A stretch of DNA of 30,194 nt from the NCBI GenBank assembly GCA_011390455.1, contig JAABSI010000033.1:1-30194 (forward strand). The letters are read 5' to 3'. This DNA is from Trueperaceae bacterium. GTDB taxonomy: Bacteria > Deinococcota > Deinococci > Deinococcales > Trueperaceae. A model generated the notes under the pieces. The model was not told the origin of the DNA. It saw only the letters and a list, made by a program, of their open reading frames with translations, and searched no databases. The position numbers and the translations under genes are program-made. Positions 16,935-24,446 of the stretch are shown here, one piece after another. The number at the start of each line of letters is the position of its first letter. The first letter of the stretch is position 1.

Positions 16935-16940
16935 TAGGCT
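16935..16940 (+). promoter_or_regulatory. TAGGCT box upstream of SLH-collagen gene 1
   Basis: TAGGCT in the context GCGCCTAGGCT lies 21 bases before the ATG at 16962. The same box in nearly the same context precedes the second copy at 19064-19069. A GGAGAGGTGAT ribosome site follows here, so this gene would have a short leader. Confidence 0.5.
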
Positions 16941-16961
16941 GAGTGGAGAGGTGATGCCGGT

Positions 16962-18356
16962 ATGGGACCGTTCGATCGCTCGACCATTCGTTGGCTCGTC
17001 GTGGGGGCGGTGCTGCTCGCCATCGGCGTGCCGTTCATCGCCGTCCAGGGGCAGGACGCCCCCGCCGATTGGCGCGTGGGCGCCGTTCAAGAGTTGGCCG
17101 ATTCCGGACTCGAGACCGGCTTTCCGGACGGTTCGTTCCTCGCGGCCGAGCCATTGACCGGATATCAGGCCGCCGTCTTGATCGATCGTCTGCTCGATCA
17201 GGTCGCGGCCCGGACCGGTTGCGCCGCGCCGGCGCCCGCCGGGGATGGGTTCGCCGACGTGCCGGGCGATCATTGGGCCGCCGACTCGGTCGCCCAGGTC
17301 GCGGCCCTCGGCGTCGCGGACGCGTTCCCCGAAGGACGCTTCGACGGAGATGCGACGCTCACCGGCTACCAGACGGCGCTGTTGGTGGCGCGCGCGCTCG
17401 CGAGCGCGGACGAACAAGTCGCCTGTTCCGAGCAGGCGGGCGCAGCGGCCGTCGCGGCGTTGCGGGTGGAGGTCGGGGAGTTGCGCGCCGCGATCGCCGA
17501 CGGCAGCCTGCAGGGTCCTCCGGGGCCCGTCGGGCCCGCTGGTCCGCAGGGTCCGGCGGGACCGGCTGGTGCCGACGGAGCACCTGGGCCGCAGGGGGTC
17601 GAAGGGCCGCAGGGTCCGCAGGGTCCAGTCGGCGAGGCCGGGCCCGCAGGGCCCGCGGGCCCCAGCGGTCCCGTGGGCCCGATCGGCCCGGCCGGGGCCG
17701 ACGGCACCAGCGGCGCCGACGGGATCGCGTGTTGGGACCGCGACGGCGACGGCCTGCCGGGCCTCGAGGAAGACGTGAACCTCGACGGCGTCTGGGACGC
17801 GCGCGACTGCATCGGGCCCGTCGGTCCGGTGGGTCCGCCCGGCGAGGTGGGACCCGCTGGCCCCACTGGCCCGAGGGGCCTGACGGGTGCCCAGGGACCG
17901 CAAGGCGTGATCGGGCCGGAGGGGCCCGTGGGTCCCGTTGGGCCGCAAGGTCCTCAAGGGCTCCGCGGTCTGACGGGGGAGACGGGCGCGGTCGGGCCGG
18001 TCGGTCCGGTCGGTCCCGTCGGTCCGGAGGGCGCCCAAGGGCTGCAGGGTGAGGTCGGTCCGGTCGGTCCCGAAGGCGCCCAAGGTCCACAGGGCGAGGC
18101 CGGTCCGGTGGGTCCCATCGGTCCTGTCGGTCCGGCAGGGCCTCGGGGCGAGGAAGGTCCCGAAGGCCCGCGGGGACTGCAGGGGCTTCGAGGAGAGCCG
18201 GGTCCCCAAGGTGATCCAGGGCCGCCGGGCCCGGTTGGCCCGGCGGGCCCGAAGGGCGACAAGGGCGACCCTGGGGAGGACGGCGAGTGCCTGTGCGACC
18301 CCGTCGGCGCCATCGACGACGGCCTCGAGATCAGCCTCTTGTCCAACCCCGAGTGA
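16962..18356 (+). CDS. SLH-domain collagen-like surface protein, copy 1
   Basis: A 464-residue predicted cell-surface protein. A hydrophobic signal or anchor segment covers ~10-30. Two S-layer-homology repeats follow at ~36-84 ([23 protein letters not shown]) and ~95-148 ([14 protein letters not shown]...[16 protein letters not shown]); SLH domains bind secondary cell-wall polymer. A short predicted helix (~155-182) could nucleate trimers. From 185 a Gly-X-Y collagen stalk runs to about 440, broken by a Cys257-Cys283 module with Asp-rich loops (DRDGDG, DVNLDG), probably calcium binding. The stalk ends in [14 protein letters not shown], then a short tail ISLLSNPE. It is closely related to the gene at 19090. 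It could form fibres on the S-layer; function is inferred. Confidence 0.9.
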   Translation: MGPFDRSTIRWLVVGAVLLAIGVPFIAVQGQDAPADWRVGAVQELADSGLETGFPDGSFLAAEPLTGYQAAVLIDRLLDQVAARTGCAAPAPAGDGFADVPGDHWAADSVAQVAALGVADAFPEGRFDGDATLTGYQTALLVARALASADEQVACSEQAGAAAVAALRVEVGELRAAIADGSLQGPPGPVGPAGPQGPAGPAGADGAPGPQGVEGPQGPQGPVGEAGPAGPAGPSGPVGPIGPAGADGTSGADGIACWDRDGDGLPGLEEDVNLDGVWDARDCIGPVGPVGPPGEVGPAGPTGPRGLTGAQGPQGVIGPEGPVGPVGPQGPQGLRGLTGETGAVGPVGPVGPVGPEGAQGLQGEVGPVGPEGAQGPQGEAGPVGPIGPVGPAGPRGEEGPEGPRGLQGLRGEPGPQGDPGPPGPVGPAGPKGDKGDPGEDGECLCDPVGAIDDGLEISLLSNPE

Positions 18357-18364
18357 CCCCCCGC

Positions 18365-18469
18365 GTCGGCGCCGTTAGGAGCGGCGCCGGCGCGACACCG
18401 CGGGCTCGTTCCGGAGCCAGAAGCGCAGCGGCCAGTCGCGGGCGGGGTTCGTCGGCCCGCGGCCGATGC
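18365..18469. repeat. 105-bp duplicate of the 3' end of the DNA-glycosylase gene
   Basis: This stretch matches 20480-20584 with two mismatches (at 18390 and 18460). It contains the glycosylase stop codon, its last ~31 codons in minus orientation and the terminator hairpin around the stop. At 18467-18469 it passes through a three-base TGC microhomology into sequence of the SLH-collagen family. The rest of the glycosylase gene is absent here. Confidence 0.9.
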
Positions 18470-18876
18470 TCGTGGCTCGGGCGCTCGCGAGCGCCGAAGA
18501 CCAGGTCGCGTGTTCCGAGCAGGCTGGTGCCCAGGCGGTCGCGGACCTGCAAGCGGAGGTCGGTGCGCTTCGGGCAGCGATCGCCGACGGCAGCCTGCAG
18601 GGGCCGCCCGGACCCGAGCGCCCGGCAAGCGCTCAGGGTCCGGCGGGCCCAGCCGGCGCCGACGGTGCGCCTGGTCCGCAGGGCGAGATCGGGCCGATTG
18701 GGCCGCAGGGTCCCCAGGGGCCAGCTGGCGAGCCGGGGACGGACGGAGTTGACGGCACCGACGGCCAAGACGGCGAGCCCGGCCCTCCCGGTCCTCCTGG
18801 ACCTCCTGGTGTGTGTGAGTGCGACGCACCCGCCCCCGAAGCCATGCAGATCGACCTCATCTCGACCCCCGAATGA
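18467..18876 (+). pseudogene. Truncated third SLH-collagen gene
   Basis: From 18467 the sequence matches the second full copy from 19508 (end of the second SLH repeat, [19 protein letters not shown]) almost base for base to about 18605. It then continues as a shorter collagen stretch and ends at a TGA with GVCECD and a tail IDLISTPE, like copy 1. The promoter, signal peptide, first SLH repeat and most of the second are missing. An ATG formed at the junction (18466) gives a 136-codon frame without export signal. In the stalk two expected Gly are replaced ([10 protein letters not shown]), which would kink a triple helix and fits relaxed selection. It is probably non-functional, although donation of sequence to the intact copies is possible. 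Confidence 0.85.
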
Positions 18877-19063
18877 TCCTCCGCGGGCCGCGTTCGTCGG
18901 CGCGCCCAATCCGCGGCGCACGAGCGACGTTCGCCTGCCGAAGCGCCTAGGTGGTTCTTCGCGCGTATCCTCCGTACGCCACTCGATTGGACCCTTTCCG
19001 TTGCTGCAGATGCCAGTGCGCGTGTCTGCGGCATCCGGGCCGCGCGCGCGGGGTAGCACCGCC
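18877..19063. other. Intergenic region with a decayed copy of the SLH-collagen upstream context
   Basis: No gene is supported here. Around 18937-18951 the sequence GCCGAAGCGCCTAGG resembles GCCGCAGCGCCTAGG just before copy 1 (from 16924), but the TAGGCT box is lost. This looks like a relic of a further upstream region. Confidence 0.4.
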
Positions 19064-19069
19064 TAGGCT
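19064..19069 (+). promoter_or_regulatory. TAGGCT box upstream of SLH-collagen gene 2
   Basis: The same TAGGCT box in a GCCTAGGCT context as at copy 1 lies 20 bases before the ATG at 19090, with a GAGGTGGTG ribosome site between them. The shared leader suggests common control of both genes. Confidence 0.5.
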
Positions 19070-19089
19070 GGACGTGAGGTGGTGCCGGT

Positions 19090-20442
19090 ATGCGACCATT
19101 CGAACGTTCGACCATTCGCAAGCTCGCCTTGGGGGCCATCCTGCTGGCCGTTGGCGTGCCATTCGTAGTTGTCCAGGGGCAGGATGCCGCCGCCGATTGG
19201 CGCGTCGGTGCGGTTCAGGAGTTGGCTGATGCCGGGCTCGAGACCGGTTTCCCGGATGGCTCGTTCCTCGCAGCGGAGCCGTTGACGGGGTACCAGGCGG
19301 CCGTCTTGATCGATCGTCTGCTTGCCCAGGTCGCGGCCCGGACCGGTTGCTCCGCGCCGGCGCCGGCTGCGGCCGGGTTCGGTGACGTACCGGACGACCA
19401 TTGGGCCGCTGGCGCCGTCGCCCAGGTATCGGCGCTCGGCATCGCGGACGCGTTCCCTGAGGGGCGGTTCGATGGGGACTCGACGCTGAGCGGGTACCAG
19501 ACCGCGCTGCTCGTGGCTCGGGCGCTCGCGAGCGCCGAAGACCAGGTCGCGTGTTCCGAGCAGGCTGGTGCCCAGGCGGTCGCGGATCTGCAAGCGGAGG
19601 TCGGTGCGCTTCGGGCGGCGATCGCCGACGGCAGTCTGCAGGGGCCAGCGGGGCCGGCCGGGCCCGCGGGCCCAGCGGGCCCTGAGGGCCCAGCGGGTCC
19701 CCCGGGGGCCGACGGTGCCGCCGGGCGGGCGGGCGAGCCTGGCTCGCGAGGACCCGAGGGGCCGATCGGCCCGGCCGGGCCGGTCGGCGAGATCGGTCCG
19801 GTGGGGCCGGTCGGTCCGGCGGGTGCCGAAGGAGAGAGCGGCGCCGATGGCATAGCGTGCTGGGATCGTGATGGCGACGGGTTGCGGGGGCTCGAGGAGG
19901 ACGTGAACCTCGATGGCGTGTGGGACGCTCGTGATTGCATCGGTCCGGTCGGACCTGCGGGTCCGCCGGGTGAGGTGGGTTCTGCTGGTCCTACGGGCCC
20001 GAGGGGCCTGACGGGCGCCCAGGGGCCGCAGGGCGTGATCGGGCCCGTCGGGCCGATCGGGCCGCGGGGCGAGATCGGGCCCGTCGGTCCGCAGGGATCG
20101 CAGGGGCTGGTCGGTCCAGCGGGTGCGACCGGCGCCCAGGGTGAGGCTGGGCCGGCTGGGCCTGTTGGCCCACAGGGTCCGGAGGGCCCGGAAGGTCCTG
20201 AGGGTCCTGAGGGTCCAGAGGGTCCAGAGGGTCCGAAGGGGGACAAGGGCGACACTGGCGATACGGGTCCGGAGGGTCCGAAGGGGGACAAGGGCGACAC
20301 TGGCGATACGGGTCCGGAGGGTCCGAAGGGGGACAAGGGCGACACCGGCGATACGGGTCCGGAGGGTCCTCCAGGAGAGGACGGAAAAGACGGGGAGGAC
20401 GGGGAGGACGGAGAGTGCCTTTGCCCCGATGACGACGACTGA
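19090..20442 (+). CDS. SLH-domain collagen-like surface protein, copy 2
   Basis: A 450-residue paralogue of the gene at 16962 with the same order: membrane or signal segment (~10-30), SLH repeats (~36-84 and ~95-148), short helix, and collagen stalk from 185. The Cys257-Cys283 Asp-rich module is at identical residue numbers and differs at one residue (Arg for Pro in [10 protein letters not shown]). The stalk contains six GPE triplets and then three exact copies of a 15-residue unit [15 protein letters not shown], seen also as 45-bp DNA repeats. It ends [13 protein letters not shown] and lacks the SNPE/STPE tail of the other copies. It converges on the DNA-glycosylase gene. A surface fibre anchored to the cell wall is inferred. 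Confidence 0.9.
   Translation: MRPFERSTIRKLALGAILLAVGVPFVVVQGQDAAADWRVGAVQELADAGLETGFPDGSFLAAEPLTGYQAAVLIDRLLAQVAARTGCSAPAPAAAGFGDVPDDHWAAGAVAQVSALGIADAFPEGRFDGDSTLSGYQTALLVARALASAEDQVACSEQAGAQAVADLQAEVGALRAAIADGSLQGPAGPAGPAGPAGPEGPAGPPGADGAAGRAGEPGSRGPEGPIGPAGPVGEIGPVGPVGPAGAEGESGADGIACWDRDGDGLRGLEEDVNLDGVWDARDCIGPVGPAGPPGEVGSAGPTGPRGLTGAQGPQGVIGPVGPIGPRGEIGPVGPQGSQGLVGPAGATGAQGEAGPAGPVGPQGPEGPEGPEGPEGPEGPEGPKGDKGDTGDTGPEGPKGDKGDTGDTGPEGPKGDKGDTGDTGPEGPPGEDGKDGEDGEDGECLCPDDDD
20176..20364 (+). repeat. Tandem repeats in the collagen stalk (9-bp and 45-bp units)
   Basis: Six near-identical 9-bp units encode Gly-Pro-Glu (20176-20229). They are followed by three 45-bp units (20230-20274, 20275-20319, 20320-20364) that differ at one base (ACT/ACC). 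Unit lengths keep the reading frame, so gain or loss changes only stalk length. Confidence 0.9.
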
Positions 20443-20479
20443 CCCGGGGTGAGCTCGATGGCGAACCCCGCGGAACGCG

Positions 20480-20584
20480 GTCGGCGCCGTTAGGAGCGGC
20501 GCCGACGCGACACCGCGGGCTCGTTCCGGAGCCAGAAGCGCAGCGGCCAGTCGCGGGCGGGGTTCGTCGGCCCGAGGCCGATGC
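20480..20584. repeat. Intact partner of the 105-bp duplicated segment
   Basis: This is the 3' end of the functional glycosylase gene plus its terminator. It matches 18365-18469 at 103 of 105 positions by direct reading, offset 2115 bases. Confidence 0.9.
20481..20505. terminator. Hairpin over the glycosylase stop codon
   Basis: TCGGCGCCG and CGGCGCCGA pair perfectly (9 bp) around a seven-base loop that begins with the minus-strand TAA. It lies between convergent genes and probably serves both. Confidence 0.5.
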
Positions 20585-21104
20585 GCGGCCCCACGGCGAC
20601 GTCGGCCGAGGTCGGCGGCGGGTCCGCCGCCGCGATCCGCGGTGAGCCGCGGTCCAGGCGAGCTCCGTCGTGTGCACCCTCGATGCCGAAGGCGCGCGTG
20701 AGGTTGCCCGGACCGCGAGCGAGCTCCAGGTCCGAAACCCGTTCGCCGCGGCGCGCGCGCATGGCCGCCTGCCCCCGTTCGGGTCGTACGGCCCGGATCA
20801 GCACGGCCTCGGGTCGATCCTCCCCCCGCGTCACCACGTTCAGGCACCAGTGCACGCCGTAGCTTCGGTAGACGTACGCGTGCCCCGCAGGCAGGTAGAG
20901 CGAGGCCACCCGCGGGGTGCGGCGGCCGTGGAAGGAGTGGCATGCGGGGTCGTCGAGCCCCAGGTATGCCTCGGTCTCGACGATCCGACCTTCCATGCGC
21001 CCGCCGTCCGGTGCGACCGCGACCAGCGTGGCACCCAGCAGCGCTTTGGCTACGTCCTCGGTCGCCATCGCCGGGTCGACCACGAACGGCGGCGCGGAGG
21101 TCAC
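20490..21104 (-). CDS. 3-methyladenine DNA glycosylase (AAG/Mpg family)
   Basis: A 204-residue DNA-repair enzyme that removes alkylated purines by base excision. Family landmarks: KALLGATLVAV near the N-terminus; IVETEAYLGLDDPACHSFHG with the catalytic Glu in VETEAY and the DxACH segment; YVYRSYGVHWCLNVVT, the intercalating-Tyr region; GPGNLTRAFGI; and GPRIGL near the C-terminus. The length is normal. The GTG at 21104 overlaps the upstream methyltransferase stop (GTGA), so the two are translationally coupled. A second, truncated copy of its 3' end lies at 18365-18469. Confidence 0.95.
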   Translation of the reverse strand: MTSAPPFVVDPAMATEDVAKALLGATLVAVAPDGGRMEGRIVETEAYLGLDDPACHSFHGRRTPRVASLYLPAGHAYVYRSYGVHWCLNVVTRGEDRPEAVLIRAVRPERGQAAMRARRGERVSDLELARGPGNLTRAFGIEGAHDGARLDRGSPRIAAADPPPTSADVAVGPRIGLGPTNPARDWPLRFWLRNEPAVSRRRRS

Positions 21105-22303
21105 GGCTGAGCGTCGACGCGCCCGAGCACCATCGCGTTGCGCAGACCGCCGGTGACCACGGGACGCACGTGCTCGACGTGGACGCCGGCCAGGCCTACC
21201 AACGCCTCGGGGCGTGGATAGAGCAGGGCGAACGCCCAGCCGTGGGCGCGCGCGACCAGGTCGCGTACGAGCGCATCGGGCGCGTCGCCGGCGGCTTGGG
21301 CGCCCTTGCCGTACGGCGGGTTGGTCAGGAGCAGCGGGCGCGCGGCACCCACGCGCCGCACCTCGGCGCCAAGGTCGAGGTCCTGGACGCGGCGCCGCAC
21401 GACGGCGACCGCGGGCGGGCCGCCGTCCGCCGCCAGGTTGTGGCGCGTCGTGGCGATGGCGTCGGCGTCGGCATCGAAGGCCGCGAACGTCGGGGCCGCC
21501 GCGTCCACGTGGGTTCCGGACCAGGTGCGCAAAGCGTGCGCGAAGCGGCCGGGGGGCCAGGCGGGCGAGGCCTCGAACGCGAAGCCGCCGGTGTGGGCCG
21601 GGGAGCCGGTCCACGCGGCCCGCGCTTCGGCGATCAGCGTGCCGGACCCGCAGAAGGGGTCGACGATCAGGTCGTGGTCGACCGCGCGCGCAAGGTGCAC
21701 GAGCGCCGCGGCCGTCGTCTCGCGGATCGTCGTCGCCGTGACCCACTTGGCCCGGTCGGCGCCCGCCCGGCGGTGGAGCGCCTCGGCGAGGTGCAGCGCC
21801 ACCGAGACGCGGTCGCGGTGGAGGCGCACGGACAGGGTGCACGACGGGCCGTCCGCAGCCTCGCCGTCGATGCCGGAGGCGTGCAGCGCCTGCCGCATGC
21901 TGCGCTCGATGCCGGCATCGTCGCGCACGCGCGACTTGGTGCTGCGGACGCGCACCTCGACCTGGGCCGGCGTCGGGAGCCAGAGCGCCCAGCGCGCTCG
22001 GCGCAGTTGGGCGTGGAGCGTCGGGTAGTCGCCTGCGGCCGCGTCGGCGAGCAGGACCGCGCGCAGCGACTCGGGGATGCGCGCGCGCACCAGCACCGCG
22101 AGCGCGGCGTCGACCGGGCCCTCGAAGGAAACCCGTCCCGGCGAGACCACCACCGACGCCACGTCGGGGATCGTGGCCAGCTCCGCCGCGAGCAGGTCCT
22201 CGACCCCGAGCGCGCCGGTGGCGACGAAGCGGTGGTGCGCGCCCCACACGTGGCGCTTCACCGCTCGACGGAGCGCGGCGGGGCTGGGGGGCGGTTCGGT
22301 CAT
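21101..22303 (-). CDS. THUMP-domain RNA guanine-N2 methyltransferase (RlmL/TrmN-like)
   Basis: A 400-residue SAM-dependent RNA methyltransferase. An N-terminal ferredoxin-like plus THUMP region (~24-180) starts FVATGALGVEDLLAAEL. A Rossmann methylase follows, with the SAM motif DPFCGSGT (215-222), an acidic FDADADAI at 276-283 and the catalytic NPPYG (328-332). This order matches enzymes making m2G in 23S rRNA (RlmL) or tRNA (Thermus TrmN/archaeal Trm14). The exact RNA is not decidable from sequence. The ATG at 22303 lacks a ribosome site but has a TANNNT box nine bases upstream. It forms an operon with the glycosylase. Confidence 0.88.
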   Translation of the reverse strand: MTEPPPSPAALRRAVKRHVWGAHHRFVATGALGVEDLLAAELATIPDVASVVVSPGRVSFEGPVDAALAVLVRARIPESLRAVLLADAAAGDYPTLHAQLRRARWALWLPTPAQVEVRVRSTKSRVRDDAGIERSMRQALHASGIDGEAADGPSCTLSVRLHRDRVSVALHLAEALHRRAGADRAKWVTATTIRETTAAALVHLARAVDHDLIVDPFCGSGTLIAEARAAWTGSPAHTGGFAFEASPAWPPGRFAHALRTWSGTHVDAAAPTFAAFDADADAIATTRHNLAADGGPPAVAVVRRRVQDLDLGAEVRRVGAARPLLLTNPPYGKGAQAAGDAPDALVRDLVARAHGWAFALLYPRPEALVGLAGVHVEHVRPVVTGGLRNAMVLGRVDAQP

Positions 22304-22312
22304 GGGGCCTGC

Positions 22313-22318
22313 ATCGTA
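22313..22318 (-). promoter_or_regulatory. TANNNT box (TACGAT) of the methyltransferase gene
   Basis: On the minus strand TACGAT lies nine bases before the ATG at 22303. A leaderless or near-leaderless start is likely. Confidence 0.4.
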
Positions 22319-22366
22319 CGTGTACGGGTTGCAGGCAGGTGCGCGCCGACGATTCGTAGCCGGTGC

Positions 22367-22372
22367 TACAAT
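22367..22372 (+). promoter_or_regulatory. -10 box (TACAAT) of the small secreted-protein gene
   Basis: TACAAT is close to the sigma70 -10 consensus and lies 47 bases before the ATG at 22420; no clear -35 is seen. The leader contains a small hairpin (CGGGAC/GTCCCG, 22383-22398) and then a GAGGGGGG ribosome site. Confidence 0.5.
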
Positions 22373-22419
22373 CGCACGAGCTCGGGACGAATGTCCCGGT
22401 CGCCCTGAGGGGGGTACTC

Positions 22420-22899
22420 ATGAAGCGGTACGTCGCGACTCTGGTGTTGATGCTCGGACTCTCCTACGTGTTCGCTCAGGCTCCCGCCTACTTCGTCCAC
22501 GCGGACATGGTGCGCGGCGCGGACGGCGCGCAGGGCGCCGTGTGCGTCATCAACTCGGTCTTCAACCCGGGCGAGAAGGTGGTGTTCCGCGCGGTCGTGT
22601 ACGACGCGGCCACCGGCGAGGAACTCCAGCACGACGCCATCGCCGAGCTCGGTCTCACGGCCCGCGTGATGGTGGACGGCCTCGACACCATGGACATGTT
22701 CTACCTGCCGTTCGACGCCGACACGCCGCCCGGTCGGTACTACTTCCGCAGTGCGTGGGCCATCCCCGCGGACTTTGCCACGGGCGAGTACAGCTGGAAC
22801 GTCGAAGTGAGCGATGCGGCCGGTCAGGTCGTCACGTTCGCGCCGATCGGCCAAGGGATCGGGCTGAGCTCGATCACCGTCCTCGCCGCTGCGCAGTAA
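22420..22899 (+). CDS. Small secreted Ig-like protein, unknown function
   Basis: A 159-residue exported protein. The signal peptide covers ~1-20 (MKRYVATLVLMLGLSYVFAQ). The mature part looks like a single immunoglobulin-type beta sandwich: FNPGEKVVFRAVVYDAATGEEL is a typical strand pair, PPGRYYFRSAW and TGEYSWNVEVSD are later strands, and VVTFAPI closes the fold. Strand-ending phrases of this kind occur in surface and redox-partner Ig domains. The ATG at 22420 is chosen because it gives a clean signal peptide and follows a ribosome site. A second, larger secreted Ig-like protein follows after a strong hairpin. Confidence 0.75.
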   Translation: MKRYVATLVLMLGLSYVFAQAPAYFVHADMVRGADGAQGAVCVINSVFNPGEKVVFRAVVYDAATGEELQHDAIAELGLTARVMVDGLDTMDMFYLPFDADTPPGRYYFRSAWAIPADFATGEYSWNVEVSDAAGQVVTFAPIGQGIGLSSITVLAAAQ

Positions 22900-22916
22900 C
22901 GGTTCTCGCCTCATGC

Positions 22917-22956
22917 GAGCGCGCCGCACCGGACCCGGGTCCGGTGCGGCGCGCTC
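22917..22956. terminator. 40-base perfect palindrome
   Basis: The arms at 22917-22936 and 22937-22956 are exactly complementary, with no unpaired centre. It lies 18 bases after the small secreted-protein stop and before the next gene on the same strand. It is a likely terminator or message stabiliser, without a T-run. Confidence 0.7.
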
Positions 22957-22978
22957 CTAGGTCCCCTGGAGGTCCCCC

Positions 22979-24403
22979 ATGCGCTCGTTCCGTGCATCGC
23001 TCCTCGTGCTCCTGCTCGTCGCGGCCTCGGCCGCGTTCGCCCAAGGGCGGCTCGCCCTGGAGCCCAACGCCGGCATCGTCGGCACCGAGGTGGTCGCCAC
23101 GATGACCGACCTCGCGCCCGGCGCCACCGTGGACGTCGTGTGGATGAGCGCCGCCGCCGACTGGAACGTCGCCGACGGGCGCTTCTTCGGCGTCGTCGCC
23201 GAGGAGACGCGCACCGTCGTCGCGACGGCGACGGTCGCCGCGGACGGCACGGCGAGCGCGGCCTTCCGCGTGCCCGAGGACTTCGGCTACGTGCACAACG
23301 TGTTCGTCGAGGCGGAGGACGCCCAGGTCGCGCGCGGTGGCTTCATCGTGATGCCGAACGTCACGATCGAACCGACGTCGGGGCCGGTCGGCACGCCGAT
23401 CACCGTGACGATGACCGGCGTCGGCTACCGCTTCTGGGAGATCGCCTGGCACTTGCTGTACGACGGCGCCCACGCCGGCATGCTCACCGCGATCACCAGC
23501 CAGGGCACCGCCGTGGCCACCATCCCGGCGACCGGTGCGCTCGGCCTGCACACGCTGCAGCTCCTCTCGGGCACCCACCCGGTGCCCTACCTCAACCAGC
23601 AGCAATCGCCCCACTACAAGCCGGCGGTGCCCACCGTCGTGAGCGCGCTGTTCGAGGTCACCGAGGGCGACGCGGTCCTGCCGCCGCCGCCCGAGGCGCA
23701 GACGTTGCCGCGGTACGCGGCAGACCCGCCGTCGGCGGACGGCGCGCGCGTGTGGGCCGACTACCGGTCGGGTCCGGTCGGCAGCCCGATCGTTTGGCAG
23801 GGCGCGGGGTTCCCAGCGAACTCGCTCGTGAGGCTCTCGTTCGACAGCGTCCGCGGCAACCGCATCAGCGGGGGCGGCTGGGAGGTGGTCGAGAACGAGC
23901 TCGGCACCGTCCAGACCGACATGGACGGCGCCTTCACCACCACGCTTCCCACCCCCGACGACCTGGGCGGAGATCACACGTTCCACGCCCGCGCGGACGG
24001 GGCCGAGGCGGCGTTCGTCTACACGATCACCCCGTCGGTGCGGCTCGCGACGCCGGCCGTCGTCGAACCCGGGGGCGATGTGACGGTCGTGCTCAAGGGC
24101 GTCGGCTGGACCGAAACCGCCAACATCTACACGGTGCTGCTGAACAACGGCTACCTGGGGTACGGCTGCGGCTTCAACAGCCAGGGCGACGTGACCATCC
24201 ACCTCAAGGCACCCGGCCAGGAGGGCGTGCACTTCCTGTCGTTCTACCCGTCGATCTACCAGGGCGAGGTCACGGGTCCGGGCGCGCCCGCTTCGCCGGA
24301 CGCGAACGCCACGTACCTGCAGGTGCCGATGCTCCACGCCGAGGACCATCCCGGCGAGGAACTGCCGGCCATGCACCTGGCGTTCGAGGTGCGGCGGAAC
24401 TGA
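22979..24403 (+). CDS. Secreted multi-domain Ig-like (IPT/TIG-type) protein
   Basis: A 474-residue exported protein. The signal peptide covers 1-21 (core LLVLLLVAASAAFA, cleaved before QG). The mature part carries at least four related modules whose first strands begin near residues 32 (GIVGTEVVATMTD), 135 (GPVGTPITVTMTGVGY), 265 (GPVGSPIVWQGAGFPANS) and 363 (EPGGDVTVVLKGVGW). The 'G-vG--itvt--G-g' pattern is that of IPT/TIG-like Ig folds found in bacterial surface proteins. No anchor is visible at the C-terminus. The ATG at 22979 has a GGAGGT site five bases upstream. A structural, adhesive or ligand-binding surface role is inferred. Confidence 0.75.
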   Translation: MRSFRASLLVLLLVAASAAFAQGRLALEPNAGIVGTEVVATMTDLAPGATVDVVWMSAAADWNVADGRFFGVVAEETRTVVATATVAADGTASAAFRVPEDFGYVHNVFVEAEDAQVARGGFIVMPNVTIEPTSGPVGTPITVTMTGVGYRFWEIAWHLLYDGAHAGMLTAITSQGTAVATIPATGALGLHTLQLLSGTHPVPYLNQQQSPHYKPAVPTVVSALFEVTEGDAVLPPPPEAQTLPRYAADPPSADGARVWADYRSGPVGSPIVWQGAGFPANSLVRLSFDSVRGNRISGGGWEVVENELGTVQTDMDGAFTTTLPTPDDLGGDHTFHARADGAEAAFVYTITPSVRLATPAVVEPGGDVTVVLKGVGWTETANIYTVLLNNGYLGYGCGFNSQGDVTIHLKAPGQEGVHFLSFYPSIYQGEVTGPGAPASPDANATYLQVPMLHAEDHPGEELPAMHLAFEVRRN

Positions 24404-24409
24404 ACCGTT

Positions 24410-24446
24410 CGCTGGCTCGGGTCGCCTCAGGCGATCCGAGCCAGCG
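24410..24446. terminator. Bidirectional hairpin with a stop codon in its loop
   Basis: The arms at 24410-24426 and 24430-24446 pair over 17 positions with one mismatch. The three-base loop is exactly the minus-strand TGA of the aminotransferase gene. It separates convergent genes, and the right arm is coding sequence for the enzyme's last residues. Confidence 0.65.

Noticed and set aside
18365..18469. The 105-bp repeat considered as an insertion-sequence end or attachment site
   Set aside because: Its content is fully explained as the glycosylase 3' end and its hairpin. There are no terminal inverted repeats, target duplications or transposase.
18466..18876. The 136-codon frame as a working gene
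   Set aside because: Its ATG comes from the fused glycosylase copy. There is no promoter, ribosome site, signal peptide or complete SLH repeat, and the stalk has lost two Gly. It is listed as a pseudogene.
19215..20345. Long minus-strand frame with Ser/Pro/Gly periodic repeats opposite SLH-collagen copy 2
   Set aside because: It is the reverse complement of GGN-CCN-rich collagen codons, which keep a periodic pattern on the other strand. There is no start signal, promoter or recognisable domain.
16962..20442. Repetitive DNA considered as a CRISPR array
   Set aside because: Units are 9 or 45 bp, in frame and translated as Gly-X-Y. There are no spacers of constant length and no cas genes.
22363..22419. 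Upstream extension of the small secreted protein by 19 codons
   Set aside because: It would start inside the -10 box and bury the signal peptide. The ATG at 22420 has a ribosome site and gives a clean signal.
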